Below, piece after piece: positions 22,105 to 30,639 of a stretch of DNA of 64,000 nucleotides (position 1 is its first letter; the number at the start of each line of letters is the position of its first letter). This stretch comes from Aradus depressus. Its lineage: Eukaryota; Arthropoda; Insecta; Hemiptera; Aradidae. The position numbers and the translations under genes are program-made. The DNA lies in the NCBI GenBank assembly GCA_963662175.1, contig OY759227.1:6294501-6358500 (forward strand), in the 5' to 3' direction. The notes beneath the pieces were generated by a model. It made no database searches and was not told the DNA's origin. It worked only from the letters and a program-made list of their open reading frames with translations.

Positions 22105-22851
22105 TAAACCGTCATTTGTAGTTATCAGCCGTTTTTCTAAACTATCTAAATAGTTTACTAATACGATTTTCTGTTGATCAATAATTTTCGTTAAACTTTC
22201 TTTTGTTTCCTGAATTGATTAATTTATATCATCTTTAGTTTCTTGGTTTAAGTTAATTAACTGCGTATGATTTATATTAATTAATTGAGTAAACTTTTCA
22301 TTATTTTTTTCCTGATTTAAACTTAATTGAGCGATTTTTTCATTATTTTTTTCCATATTTAAATTAATTGTCTTAATTTCGTTTTTTGTGTCCTGACTCG
22401 ACTGGTCTATTTTTCCCATCATTTGGGCAAACATTTGCGCTAAATACGAATTATCACTATTCTTACTATTTCTCGTTTAAGAATGATTTGGAGTAGACGT
22501 AATTCTTACCATATCTATGTACATAGTTGAGTCACCCCCACTATAATCTGTCTCTTCATCGCAATAGTGTACATGCATTCCACTATCATAATTTTCGGAA
22601 AGTCTATCTCTATGTTTTAATATTGGTTTACTTTTTTTTTCGGATCGATCACTGTAATCACTTTCGAGACTTCTCTCGCTAATAATTTGTACACTATTCA
22701 GGTCGGCTGTCTCCCCAGACTCGATATCTACATTATTTTCCCGCTGACAAATCTCGGTTGAACTATCATTAATATCGGCTGAGAGCTCTGTATTGCCATC
22801 TTGAAATACTACCCCCACCATATTCTCAGGCTGCAAATCCATTTTGAACAA
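22105..22851 (-). pseudogene. Gag-like coiled-coil protein of LTR remnant
   Basis: An ATG at 22851 opens a 124-residue acidic frame (PENMVGVVFQDGNTEL). It stops at 22477, and another frame (22219-22434 and on to 22105) continues with MFAQMMGKIDQSSQDTKNEI and heptad-like NEKIAQLSLNQEKNNEKF repeats. Acidic N-terminus plus Asn/Gln/Lys-rich coiled coil fits gag of some Gypsy elements. It starts about 250 bp downstream of the proposed primer binding site. At least one stop/frameshift and the hAT insertion at 22100 break it. Confidence 0.45.
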
Positions 22852-23793
22852 TTATTCTAATTAAACAAAACATTTATTCGCTCCTCTGTTATTATTTATT
22901 ACCTTCCTTACCTCCGTGTGCAACTTATCAAAAAAAATTAAATTTTCAAAAAATTTTCAGAAGAGACAAAAACTTTCAATTCTCTTAAAAAATTTCTTAA
23001 TACAACAATGAATCGAAATTGTGAAAATAAAATTGCAATATTGAAATGTAACAATCCTTCGATTTGACTAAATAAATTGCTAAATACATAAATGCCCCCA
23101 CGCTGTTGGTCGCCATTGTAACGTTAGTAATTTAGCTTGGGATGGGCGCCATTTAAAATCACTTGAGTAATTTTAAATTAATTTAAGCTAATTGCACTAA
23201 CTTCGCTTATCTCAGAGTCAATATAGTTTTTTTTTAATAGTGAGATTCTTTTAAGGAGCCGGATGATAAACAAACAACAGTTAGAAGCGAATTACTATAA
23301 TTTTTCATAATGATTAAGATTCAAAAAATTTTACATAAAAATAAACATTAAAAAATATGAGTTGCGAGTTTCATGGATTATACTTAAAAACGATCACTTA
23401 TTATTATAGAGAGTCAATTTTCCTCGATTGGAACAGAAATATGTTTTTGAGAAAAAATGCAATATTTTTTTCATGTTTCCGGAATCCTAACAATATTTTC
23501 AATTTGAACATTTATTCTACTCGTTTTGAACAATCTCGAATTTAATCTCATTGTACTAACCTACATGCATTATTTTGTCTTCCAATATATTTGTCTATAG
23601 AAGAAAATAGCTCTTCCCCAAAACCAACAGTTGGCTGAAATATGATCTTAAATCCTCATACTAAGTTTGTTGTCGATAAATTCATTAATTCTGCAGTTAT
23701 TAGAGTTTTTGAATTGAGTCTCCTTCCCTAAACCCCCCTTTCCCTTCTGCCGTTTTCGTTGAAAATTGTTAAGTGTCGTTCTTATGAAATTTT

Positions 23794-24890
23794 TTTATTT
23801 CTAATTGCTCTAAGCTATTAAGTAGCCTGCTTTTTGAGCAATAGTGGAGATATTTGATGCCTGTAGATGGGTCGAAAGTGTGGCTATTGTCAATTACGTG
23901 GGTCGCGATGAAAATAAGGTCAAAAATCATAATTTTAGGAACAAACTGACCAAATTAGAAACACAAAATAAAGTTTATAATAAATGGGTCAGCTTAACTT
24001 ACCACGGAAATTTTTCTGAAAAAATAGGTAAAGAGTTGAAAAAAGAAGGTTTTAATATCGGGTTTAAAACTATCAATTCCATAAGCCAGTGCCTAGAGAG
24101 AGGTAGGAACAGAACAGATATTGAAAATAGAAGCGGAGTATATAGTCTAGAGTGTGCGACGTGCAGTCAATTATACATTGGACAGAGAGGACGTCGTTTT
24201 AAGGAAAGAATTAAAGAACACACGGCCGAAATAAAGAACCGAGGAAACCGTTCTACATTCGCGACCCACATAATTGACAATAGCCACACTTTCGACCCAT
24301 CTACAGGCATCAAATATCTCCACTATTGCTCAAAAAGCAGGCTACTTAATAGCTTAGAGCAATTAGAAATAAATAAAGCTACCAAAAGGAACATTTGCAT
24401 GAATGACCAAATTTATTTCAACTATTCCCCATTGTTAACACCCTGATCCAGTTCTGTTTCCCAGTTCTGTTATATGTTTGTATTATCTGTTATTAATATT
24501 TGGTTCCACATATATGTTTCAAGTTATCTAAATCTTAATATTATTATTAATTTTATTTCTATTTTTTATTATTTACTTGTACTTGTTCTTATTTATTTGT
24601 TATTTTCCCCGTATTAGTCTAGTGATATTGTTTTATGTAAATTTAGAACTAGGTTTTGTTAAGAAATATTTCATGAGTTAGCTAACGGTACAGCCGGGGG
24701 ACTCCCAAGTTTTAATAGCACCCTTTGACCTGAGATGTATTTGAAGGGTCGCTCTCTGCAAACTGACTTAGTTCATAACTAGACCTGTCGATGGTATAAA
24801 GCCGAAACCGGTAGTTATATGTATATATATCTTTAGTGGAATAGACAATATTTCAAAAAATAAGTTTGTTTTATTCATTCATAAATACAT
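23794..24890 (+). mobile_element. Penelope-like element 2, 5' snap-back
   Basis: This truncated element has a GIY-YIG coding end, a 3' tail with a decayed hammerhead-like motif at 24785 (CTGTCGA instead of CTGACGA) and the tail TTTAGTGGAATAGACAATATTTC also found at 40674-40958. Its first 115 bp (23794-23908) are the reverse complement of its own coding region at about 24259-24377, a turn-around at the 5' end. It differs in sequence from PLE1; 34050-35180 is a related fragment. Confidence 0.7.
23844..24446 (+). pseudogene. Penelope-like GIY-YIG endonuclease, chimeric start
   Basis: From about residue 25 the frame is genuine Penelope coding sequence: KLETQNKVYNKWVSL, then GVYSLECATCSQLYIGQRGRRFKERIKEHTAEI, the GIY-YIG nuclease with Cys pair and Arg, then STFATHI and LEQLEINKA. 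The first 22 codons come from the inverted 5' arm and are not native. RT is absent, so only the nuclease end is left. It ends at 24446, close to the normal C-terminus. Confidence 0.75.
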
Positions 24891-25117
24891 CGATTCTTTT
24901 CCCATCATTATCAGTGTTTTCTTTTCACAACCCCCCCCCCCTCCCCCTCCCCCCCCTTACTATTCAAATAATGCATGGGGTGGTTACTCGAACTGTCACA
25001 ATATAGACTTCCACCCCCTGGTTTTACCATAGGAGAGGACCCTTTCACCTCAGGTACTCTTAGGTTAATATAAACGTGTATGCCTGGCAAATATCTGAAT
25101 TATTGTTGAACATTGTG

Positions 25118-25146
25118 CTGACGATGGCGTAAGCCGAAACCGGTAC
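25118..25146 (+). ncRNA. Hammerhead-like ribozyme motif (PLE1, right)
   Basis: CTGACGA (25118-25124), a GGC-GTAA-GCC hairpin, GAAAC and CCGGTAC follow in order. Cleavage would be expected after the GTA. It is the opposed partner of the motif at 19826-19853. Confidence 0.6.
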
Positions 25147-25280
25147 ATATTTAAGTATATGTTTGTGGAATTAGACAATATAAGAGTTCAAAAAAGTGTT
25201 TTATCTATCATTTTATTTTATTCATTAGTATTTCCACTATATCAACTCAGAACGCAAAAAAAAAATTTTATTCGGACATT

Positions 25281-25705
25281 AATAATAAAGTACTAGCTTT
25301 TCATGGGTTTGTGAGACATTTAAATGATAGGGCAATATGTGTCTACTGTAGCCTGAAATGTGATATAAGTCAGACGGTAGGCCCGCAAATGTGTCATAAG
25401 AGGCACAGCCCTCGATGTTATTGGTTTAACCAGTGTTAAAAAAGGATGCAGCTTTAAAGAAACTTTCTCAAACTTATATCTGGAATTTGGAGCCGGAAGA
25501 TCTAAAGGAGTTACCACCAGCCCTGGTCCTACATCTGTACGACTATGCTATTGAGCACCTATGGGACAAGCTACCCGATAATTGGCGTGCGGATCCTAGG
25601 TTCCAGTTGTGTCGCCGATGTACTGAACACTTTAGGTCTTCTTCTGACCAGATCGATGGCCCCACACCCATGAAGAAAGGTTGTATACTTTGTTTGAAAT
25701 TATAA
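25281..25705 (+). pseudogene. Adintovirus accessory protein, 3' part with BIR-like zinc module
   Basis: After the 13-bp duplication (25281-25293) the frame interrupted at 19749 resumes. It carries a module with C-x2-C, then H-x6-C spacing (about 25330-25430), the zinc-ligand pattern of baculovirus IAP repeats. It stops at 25437. A shifted frame from 25433 to 25705 continues with LEPEDLKELPPALVLHLYDYAIEHLW and further Cys pairs; it has no ATG near its start, so I read it as the same gene after a one-base shift. BIR domains in viruses often block apoptosis; here function is inference and the gene is broken. Confidence 0.5.
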
Positions 25706-25843
25706 GTGTATACATAAACTGAATATAATAAATATTTTATTCCATGTATATTGCTACTAATTTTTAATCCCCAAATGTTCCGAAACATTACTTATAATAA
25801 TTGAAAAAAAGGGGAAATAAATAAACGAAATCAAGAAACATGA

Positions 25844-26287
25844 TCATTTATTCATATACAGAGCATTCATTTCGTTCCAGTCAACAGTATTTAAATTTAT
25901 ACAAGAATCGTCAGCTACAAGAATCGTCGTTAGCTGTGATGGAAAGAATTCGAAACATTTGGATATTATTGTTGACAAAAGGTTTAAATAATAGTCAAGT
26001 TTCTCAATTAACTTGAGGAGGCATACAACTTCACACCTGATGAGCCTGATCTCAGGGAGTGATGACACAGAGATTTGCGTAGAAGGGCTGCTGACGCACA
26101 TGGTGATCCACGGGTATGAGTTTGAAATACTCACATTTCGGTTTCGTCCAGTGAGTCCAAATTTTAAAAGTATGTTTCGTATTCGAAGAGAATTTGGGAT
26201 GTCATTTGTCAGCCTTTTTCTCCCTTTTCGCTTGATGTAGTTGAGAAGAACACTCGTGTTAGTAGAGAAGGCTGCCCAATCTGCCAA
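25844..26287 (-). CDS. Unrecognised 147-residue protein
   Basis: A minus-strand frame from ATG 26287 (MADWAAFSTNTSVLLNYIKRKGRKRL) to 25844 has no domain I recognise. It lies between the convergent accessory-protein gene and the DNA polymerase gene. AATAAA-like signals lie near its end (about 25818 plus strand, ATTTATTC at 25847). It is rich in Leu/Ile/Ser and could be a viral accessory gene or chance; a 75-residue plus-strand frame overlaps it. Confidence 0.3.
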   Translation of the reverse strand: MADWAAFSTNTSVLLNYIKRKGRKRLTNDIPNSLRIRNILLKFGLTGRNRNVSISNSYPWITMCVSSPSTQISVSSLPEIRLIRCEVVCLLKLIEKLDYYLNLLSTIISKCFEFFPSQLTTILVADDSCINLNTVDWNEMNALYMNK

Positions 26288-26507
26288 TCAGATGAAGAGA
26301 TATTTTCTTGTGACAAAATACCACAACAGGTGATTGGTTGAGAAGACCAACCTTAATAACCCTGGTTTTGACCTATTGAGGGGAAACTCTATCGCTAGAT
26401 TCAACTCCATTGCAGCTCCAAAGAACAACTGGACATATTTTTCCCTCTTGGATGTATATCCATCTCCCCTTCCCTACCCCCACCGTCAACCGGTTTCGCA
26501 AATCAAA

Positions 26508-28070
26508 TCATATACAATACCAGACTGCTTTATAATGCCCATGAGCTAAGGTGCTAATTCCATCAGACAAAATAATACGTTTGCCATCTTCGGAGGATAA
26601 CGCTTTTTTGGTAATTTTAACAGAAAACAGTTTGTGCTTTCTTGATTGTATCTTTTCCATATCGGTGTAAATAGTTTCCCCGGTAAAAAGAACATTTTCA
26701 TAGTCTTCGAATGTTATGCTTTTAGCGACGGATGATTTCTTAATCCCCTTTATAACTTTCTTTATTTTTTTACTTATATCCATAGTGTTTTTGGCTTCAA
26801 TCCCACGAATTTATTTGTAATTTCCCCGTTCGTCTCATCCTTAAACTCACCAAGGACTTTTTTATTCAGGTCAGAATGCAGCGGGTGGTTGGCCGGATAG
26901 TCGGAAGTATCAAAGTACTGGGTCATACTTTTCATATCATCATACCAGTCGGCGGTGTGCATTAAATAAACGAAACTATTGGTGTCGGTGTAACACAATT
27001 TTAGACGTTTCGGATCATTTTTTTTAAGCATGACATCGTAGTGGAACTCATACATGACGACTTTAGACAAATCTAAGATTGCCTGGCCTACGTATATCGG
27101 TTTATTAAATAGTAGTTTAGTTTTACTCATAATAACAGCTACCAAGTTTTCATGATAAATGATGTGGTCTAAAAAATTGGCTTTTGCTATTAGTTTCATT
27201 AGTTTTTTCGGATCAGTAACTAATTTCATATTCATCCTATTCCTTATATTTTCCATTGTTTTACCGAAAACCGCATTGTTTAGCAATTTATAAAAGTCCT
27301 TTTCAAAATCATTACTGGCCTTTTTACGTAATTCTGTGTTGCAATTTATATACAATTGTAGCCATCGGGACTGTTTAAATTTTATGGCGCGATGAACCTT
27401 TGTGACTATCAATCCATGTTCAATAGCTTGTTTCAGATTGACATAATGAATTACATATCGCTCACGCGAACCTAAATGTGCAACTAATTTCGGGACTTTA
27501 CTGCATGGAGGAATAATGGATTCCGGCAGGAACGGCAGGTCATTGTGGGCCATATGGAGGGGCGAAGGGTACTCTATATTGACCTCGAAAATGTAGCCTA
27601 CTTTATCGTCTTTGGTCAATGAAGTAATATCTATATTTTTGGGATCCTTCACCCACTCAAACCCACCGTACGGCAATGGTCTGCTCATCGCATGCCCGTA
27701 TAAATTATTTGCATCTAGGTAGGCGATGTAGGAGGACTCTTTTGTAGGGTCATGCTCGGGCATATACTTATTATTGGCCTTTGCATAGCGGTGTGACACT
27801 TGGCATAAACCACCGCGAATACTCCGCTCAAAGAATAATATCATGTCATAATCCTGTAATTTCTCTAATTTAACTTGAGTATGCTTTAACATCCCGGTAT
27901 GCGTCCCATGTCATCCCCGGGGCAGTGAAGTAGTGGGCGGGGTCCACCTTGTGCGAGCTCATGACATTATGGAATTGTTGAAATACATCTGCGAGAAGTA
28001 ATATGTCTGTTTTTAAATAAATATCACTGTATTCCCCGAGCGTGGCACACGGGAACATGTTTTTTTTCAT
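26508..28070 (-). pseudogene. Protein-primed family B DNA polymerase, truncated and frameshifted
   Basis: Three frames form one polymerase. Frame 27870-28070 has an exonuclease-III-like motif (GEYSDIYLKTDILLLADVF). Frame 26774-27892 has motif A with DANNLYG (residues 60-66), motif B NNAVFGKTMEN (205-215) and motif C YTDTNS (301-306). Frame 26508-26783 has the C-terminus (DGISTLAHGHYK). Motif C normally reads DTD; here the second Asp is Asn, which should abolish catalysis. Two frameshifts (about 27880 and 26780) and loss of the N-terminal part of the exonuclease domain beyond 28080 also disable it. Homologues replicate adintovirus/Polinton genomes. Confidence 0.85.
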
Positions 28071-28324
28071 TAGAACTTGGCACTAACCATGCGAGGTGTT
28101 CTATCACAAATTTTGAATATTATCCTTTACCAAATAAAGGGTTTTTGATCATGTTAGGCAAATAACAGGAATATTTAAGTCATTGAAGATGGGAAGAATG
28201 GTCCCGAAACGTTTGACGATATAATAAAAGAATTTTATAAATAAAAATTGGGAGTAAGAAATAAAAAGCTGCTTGACCAAAAAAAAACCTATTATCACAT
28301 ATATGCTCCTTACACAATATTGAA

Positions 28325-29082
28325 GGGATGTTTTGTTTTTGTCCATCTCCCATCTAAACGCGTCCCAATCTATTTTCCCCTGTATCAGTCTTGGCAGATG
28401 TTCTGCCTGTTTCGGGTTTACTTTGACGGTACACACGACTGGAAGATTGTCTGAGTCGAGTTCTGTCAGTGGTTCGTGATAAAGGGGCAAAGTAAAATTT
28501 TGTGCTAGTCCAATGTCCAGGATGTCTGGGAGATATCTCTGTTGTGTAGGATAAACTGTTGGTTCGTCCGGTGCTGATATCTGTACGCCTAAATTGTTAA
28601 TTACGTTTAAGAGTCTTGTCCCGTTGTTGTTTGTCCGTCTACATCCCCAAATTGTATTTTTACTATTTAGGTCATCTAGTAATATAGTCAGCCCCCCAGT
28701 GAATATGTGTTCGAAGTTCGTCTGGTGTATTCTCATGCCTGGTCGGTGATATGCTGAAATTATGTTAAGTGTTCTGTTGTTGTTGAGTGTGAGTGTGTTC
28801 CAGCTGTTGGAGTGTGGGTAAGAGAAGCTGAGAGTATGCGAGGTTCTTTTTTATACTAACAGCGACGCCTCCAAATCTGGTTTGTCTGTCCTGTCTATAT
28901 ATGGTGTACCTTTTTAGCTTGAATTTGTCGGTATTATGGAGGTGAGTTTCTGTGATACAAATGATGTCGATGTTGTAGTGAGTTAAAAAGTTCGAGAGTA
29001 TCGTTCGTCTGTTTTTTATTCCGTCAGCGTTCCAGTTAAGGATGGATAAATTATGAAAAATATTTAAATTAGGGTCCACCAT
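28325..29082 (-). pseudogene. Jockey-like AP endonuclease domain, frameshifted
   Basis: Frame 28765-29082 starts with LSILNWNADGIKNRR and contains CITETHL (catalytic Glu) and FGGVAVSIKKNL. Frame 28149-28736 continues with LLDDLNSKNTIWGC (the D-x-N motif), DILDIGL, and SDNLPV where SDHLPV is expected. The catalytic His is thus Asn, and an indel near 28750 separates the halves. This enzyme nicks target DNA to prime reverse transcription. After KNKTSL at about 28310 the LINE similarity ends. Confidence 0.75.
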
Positions 29083-29391
29083 TGTTAAATGAAAATACTT
29101 GGGTGAGGAGATTAGGTAAAAATGATTTTAAGATAGGGATGAATGGTTTGAGAAAGGTGATTATTGTGTTGGTGAGGTCAGTCATGTCGTTAGCTGGTTG
29201 GGTGTCTTGGTTGCTGGGTAAGTTAGGTTGAGGTCGAGGTTGGAAGGGTCGGGGTCTACTTTGGTCGAACCAGCTGTTCGGTCGGTCCGGGGTCTGTCTT
29301 GGGGTTGTCCTTTGGGTGGTGCATTGGGGGGATCTTGTCGTTTAGGTAGGGTCTGTCTGGTAGTCCTGTCTATGTATGTCTTGTAGGAAGC

Positions 29392-30376
29392 TCACCCTCT
29401 GCAGCTGACTGGATGGTTGCCCTGGCATTTGGCACACTTGGGAGAGTCTACCTTCTTCTGTCTGGAGGGGCATGCTGTGAAGTGGTGATCCTCCCCACAC
29501 TTCACACATTTGGGGTCCAGTCGGCAAAAGTTTTTGGTATGACCAAAAGATTGGCAGTTTGTGCACTGTGCAACTCGGCTGGAACGTCGGCGTGACTCCA
29601 CTTTAACAACTGTATAGTAGAGCCGCGTCAGTTGAAATATGGCCTCTCCAGATGGGGTGTTCTCCAGCTCAACTGCACAGAGGGGTGTAGGCGTCTGTCG
29701 TGGTTCAGGATCCGGGTGACTTTTATAATAGGGTATGTCGGTTCGTCTGTTATTTCTGTGTCGGTCAGTGAGTAAGGAACTCTCCGTATAATTACGGTTA
29801 AAGTTTCGTCACTTTGCGATAGTCATCAGTCGTTGTTAGGCTGATCTTTATTTTTTTGTTGCACTGTTTTGTTTCAAACGGCGAACAAATTAAACTTTTT
29901 AACTCGGTAATGACCAGCTGATAATTATCAGCCTCACAAAGAAATATTGGAGGGACCTTGGTCTTTCTGTTAGGGGTAGGCTGTCCGTCCGGTTTTGTCG
30001 GTTGAGTTGTCTCCTGTCCTTGAAGAGTGAGAAGTGGCTCGTATCTGTTCTGTGTTGGTGTGCGTATGGGTTTGATTTGTAGAGTATATCGGTTCCTCTT
30101 CAGCTGAGGCTCCTGGGAGATGGCTCTGTTATCAGGGACTACTTGGCCGCCGTCTACTGCCATTGATATCCCAGGGTCCTCACAGCTTGAAGAGAGCAGC
30201 CTCTTAGCAGGTAAAAAAGTGGATATCATCTCACCTGTTCCGGCTACATTGTTTATTTGCTTGACATCGGCAAGGTTAGAGTTTTGAATATTAAAATTAT
30301 TAAACTGTTCTCGTTTCGAAACGCCTGGTTTCATTCTCGCCCAAACAGAGGGAGAACTTCTGAGTGTCTTTGTCAC
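29392..30376 (-). pseudogene. Jockey-like ORF1 (gag) with zinc knuckles
   Basis: A frame from ATG 30376 (MTKTLRSSPSVWARMKPGV) to 29798 is the polar N-terminus, with PPIFLCEADNYQLVITELK near its end. After a frame break, 29392-29601 carries CCHC knuckles: CTNCQSFGHTKNFC, CVKCGEDHHFTAC and CAKCQGNHPVSC. This order is typical of Jockey-clade ORF1 proteins, which bind the element RNA. About 200 bp between 29601 and 29798 (with PYTLTDTEI-type residues) lies in other frames. Confidence 0.75.
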
Positions 30377-30639
30377 TGTTTAGTGATATAAAAACTTATA
30401 ACACAGTCACAATATTAGTAATAAATGTTTTTAAACTTTAACGGGTGATAAGCACTTTATAGCCAAAACAGCTGTTTTAACAATTACTTAAAAACGACAT
30501 GTTTGTTACTATACTGACAAAGATGTTCCGAAAAAATCAGAAAAAAATTTTTTCGGGTTATTTTATCATATTGAATGGAAAAATGTTCATATAAATTTAT
30601 TTGATGGTGGTCGAATTTTCCTTGGCCGTTTTGACAAAG

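Larger units (their letters stand above)
20747..23400 (-). mobile_element. LTR retroelement remnant nested in PLE1
   Basis: Two LTR-like stretches ending in AACGTTACA (minus strand) lie at 20747-20884 and 23117 to about 23400. After the latter comes an A and TGGCGACCAACAGCG (23115-23101), a plausible primer binding site. Gag-like frames lie between them. The left LTR is truncated at about 20884 and pol is missing. A hAT fragment occupies about 21200-22100. The same LTR family ends at 503. A 3-bp AAT at both junctions is too short to call a duplication. Confidence 0.5.
19750..25280 (+). mobile_element. Penelope-like element 1 with nested insertions
   Basis: A truncated Penelope-like element lies between 13-bp duplications. 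It has an inverted terminal pseudo-LTR on the left (19750 to about 20172), a GIY-YIG endonuclease coding end (to 20582) and a right terminal region (20583-20744, resuming at about 25007-25280). The left arm is the reverse complement of the right-hand tail. The hammerhead-like motif is on the minus strand at 19826-19853 and on the plus strand at 25118-25146. About 4.26 kb of foreign DNA (20745-25006) splits the tail: an LTR element, a hAT fragment and a second Penelope-like element. No reverse transcriptase domain remains. Confidence 0.8.
2669..28070. mobile_element. Endogenous adintovirus/Polinton-like virus, fragmented
   Basis: The interval holds, around younger insertions, a gene set diagnostic of animal adintoviruses/Polintons: packaging ATPase, PLA2/pX-like core protein, adenain-type protease, penton-like and hexon-like capsid proteins and protein-primed DNA polymerase B. 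Genes at 2669-4420 and 25844-28070 are on the minus strand; those at 8976-19749 and 25294-25705 are on the plus strand. Helitron copy 1, a BEL/Pao element and a Penelope-like element split it. I found no retrovirus-like integrase and no terminal inverted repeats, and the polymerase is 5' truncated near a LINE. The viral sequence left is about 7.5-8.5 kb. Nearly all genes carry breaks, so this is an old, inactive copy. Confidence 0.85.
28310..30376 (-). mobile_element. Jockey-like LINE, gag and endonuclease only
   Basis: On the minus strand an ORF1 (30376 down) and zinc-knuckle region are followed by an AP-endonuclease region, ending at about 28310 before any RT. The 3' half is therefore lost. 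At 28150-28310 lies a short unassigned stretch with GAAGATGGG...CCCGAAACG, faintly like a Penelope terminus. The element abuts the truncated viral polymerase. Confidence 0.75.

Noticed and set aside
20745..25006. AAT duplication flanking the insertion in PLE1
   Set aside because: Three bases are too few for an LTR element duplication and could be chance; boundaries are also blurred by two different elements.
28150..28310. Hammerhead-like sequence GAAGATGGG...CCCGAAACG
   Set aside because: It lacks the leading CU of the CUGANGA core and a clear stem I, so it is at most a decayed Penelope terminus.
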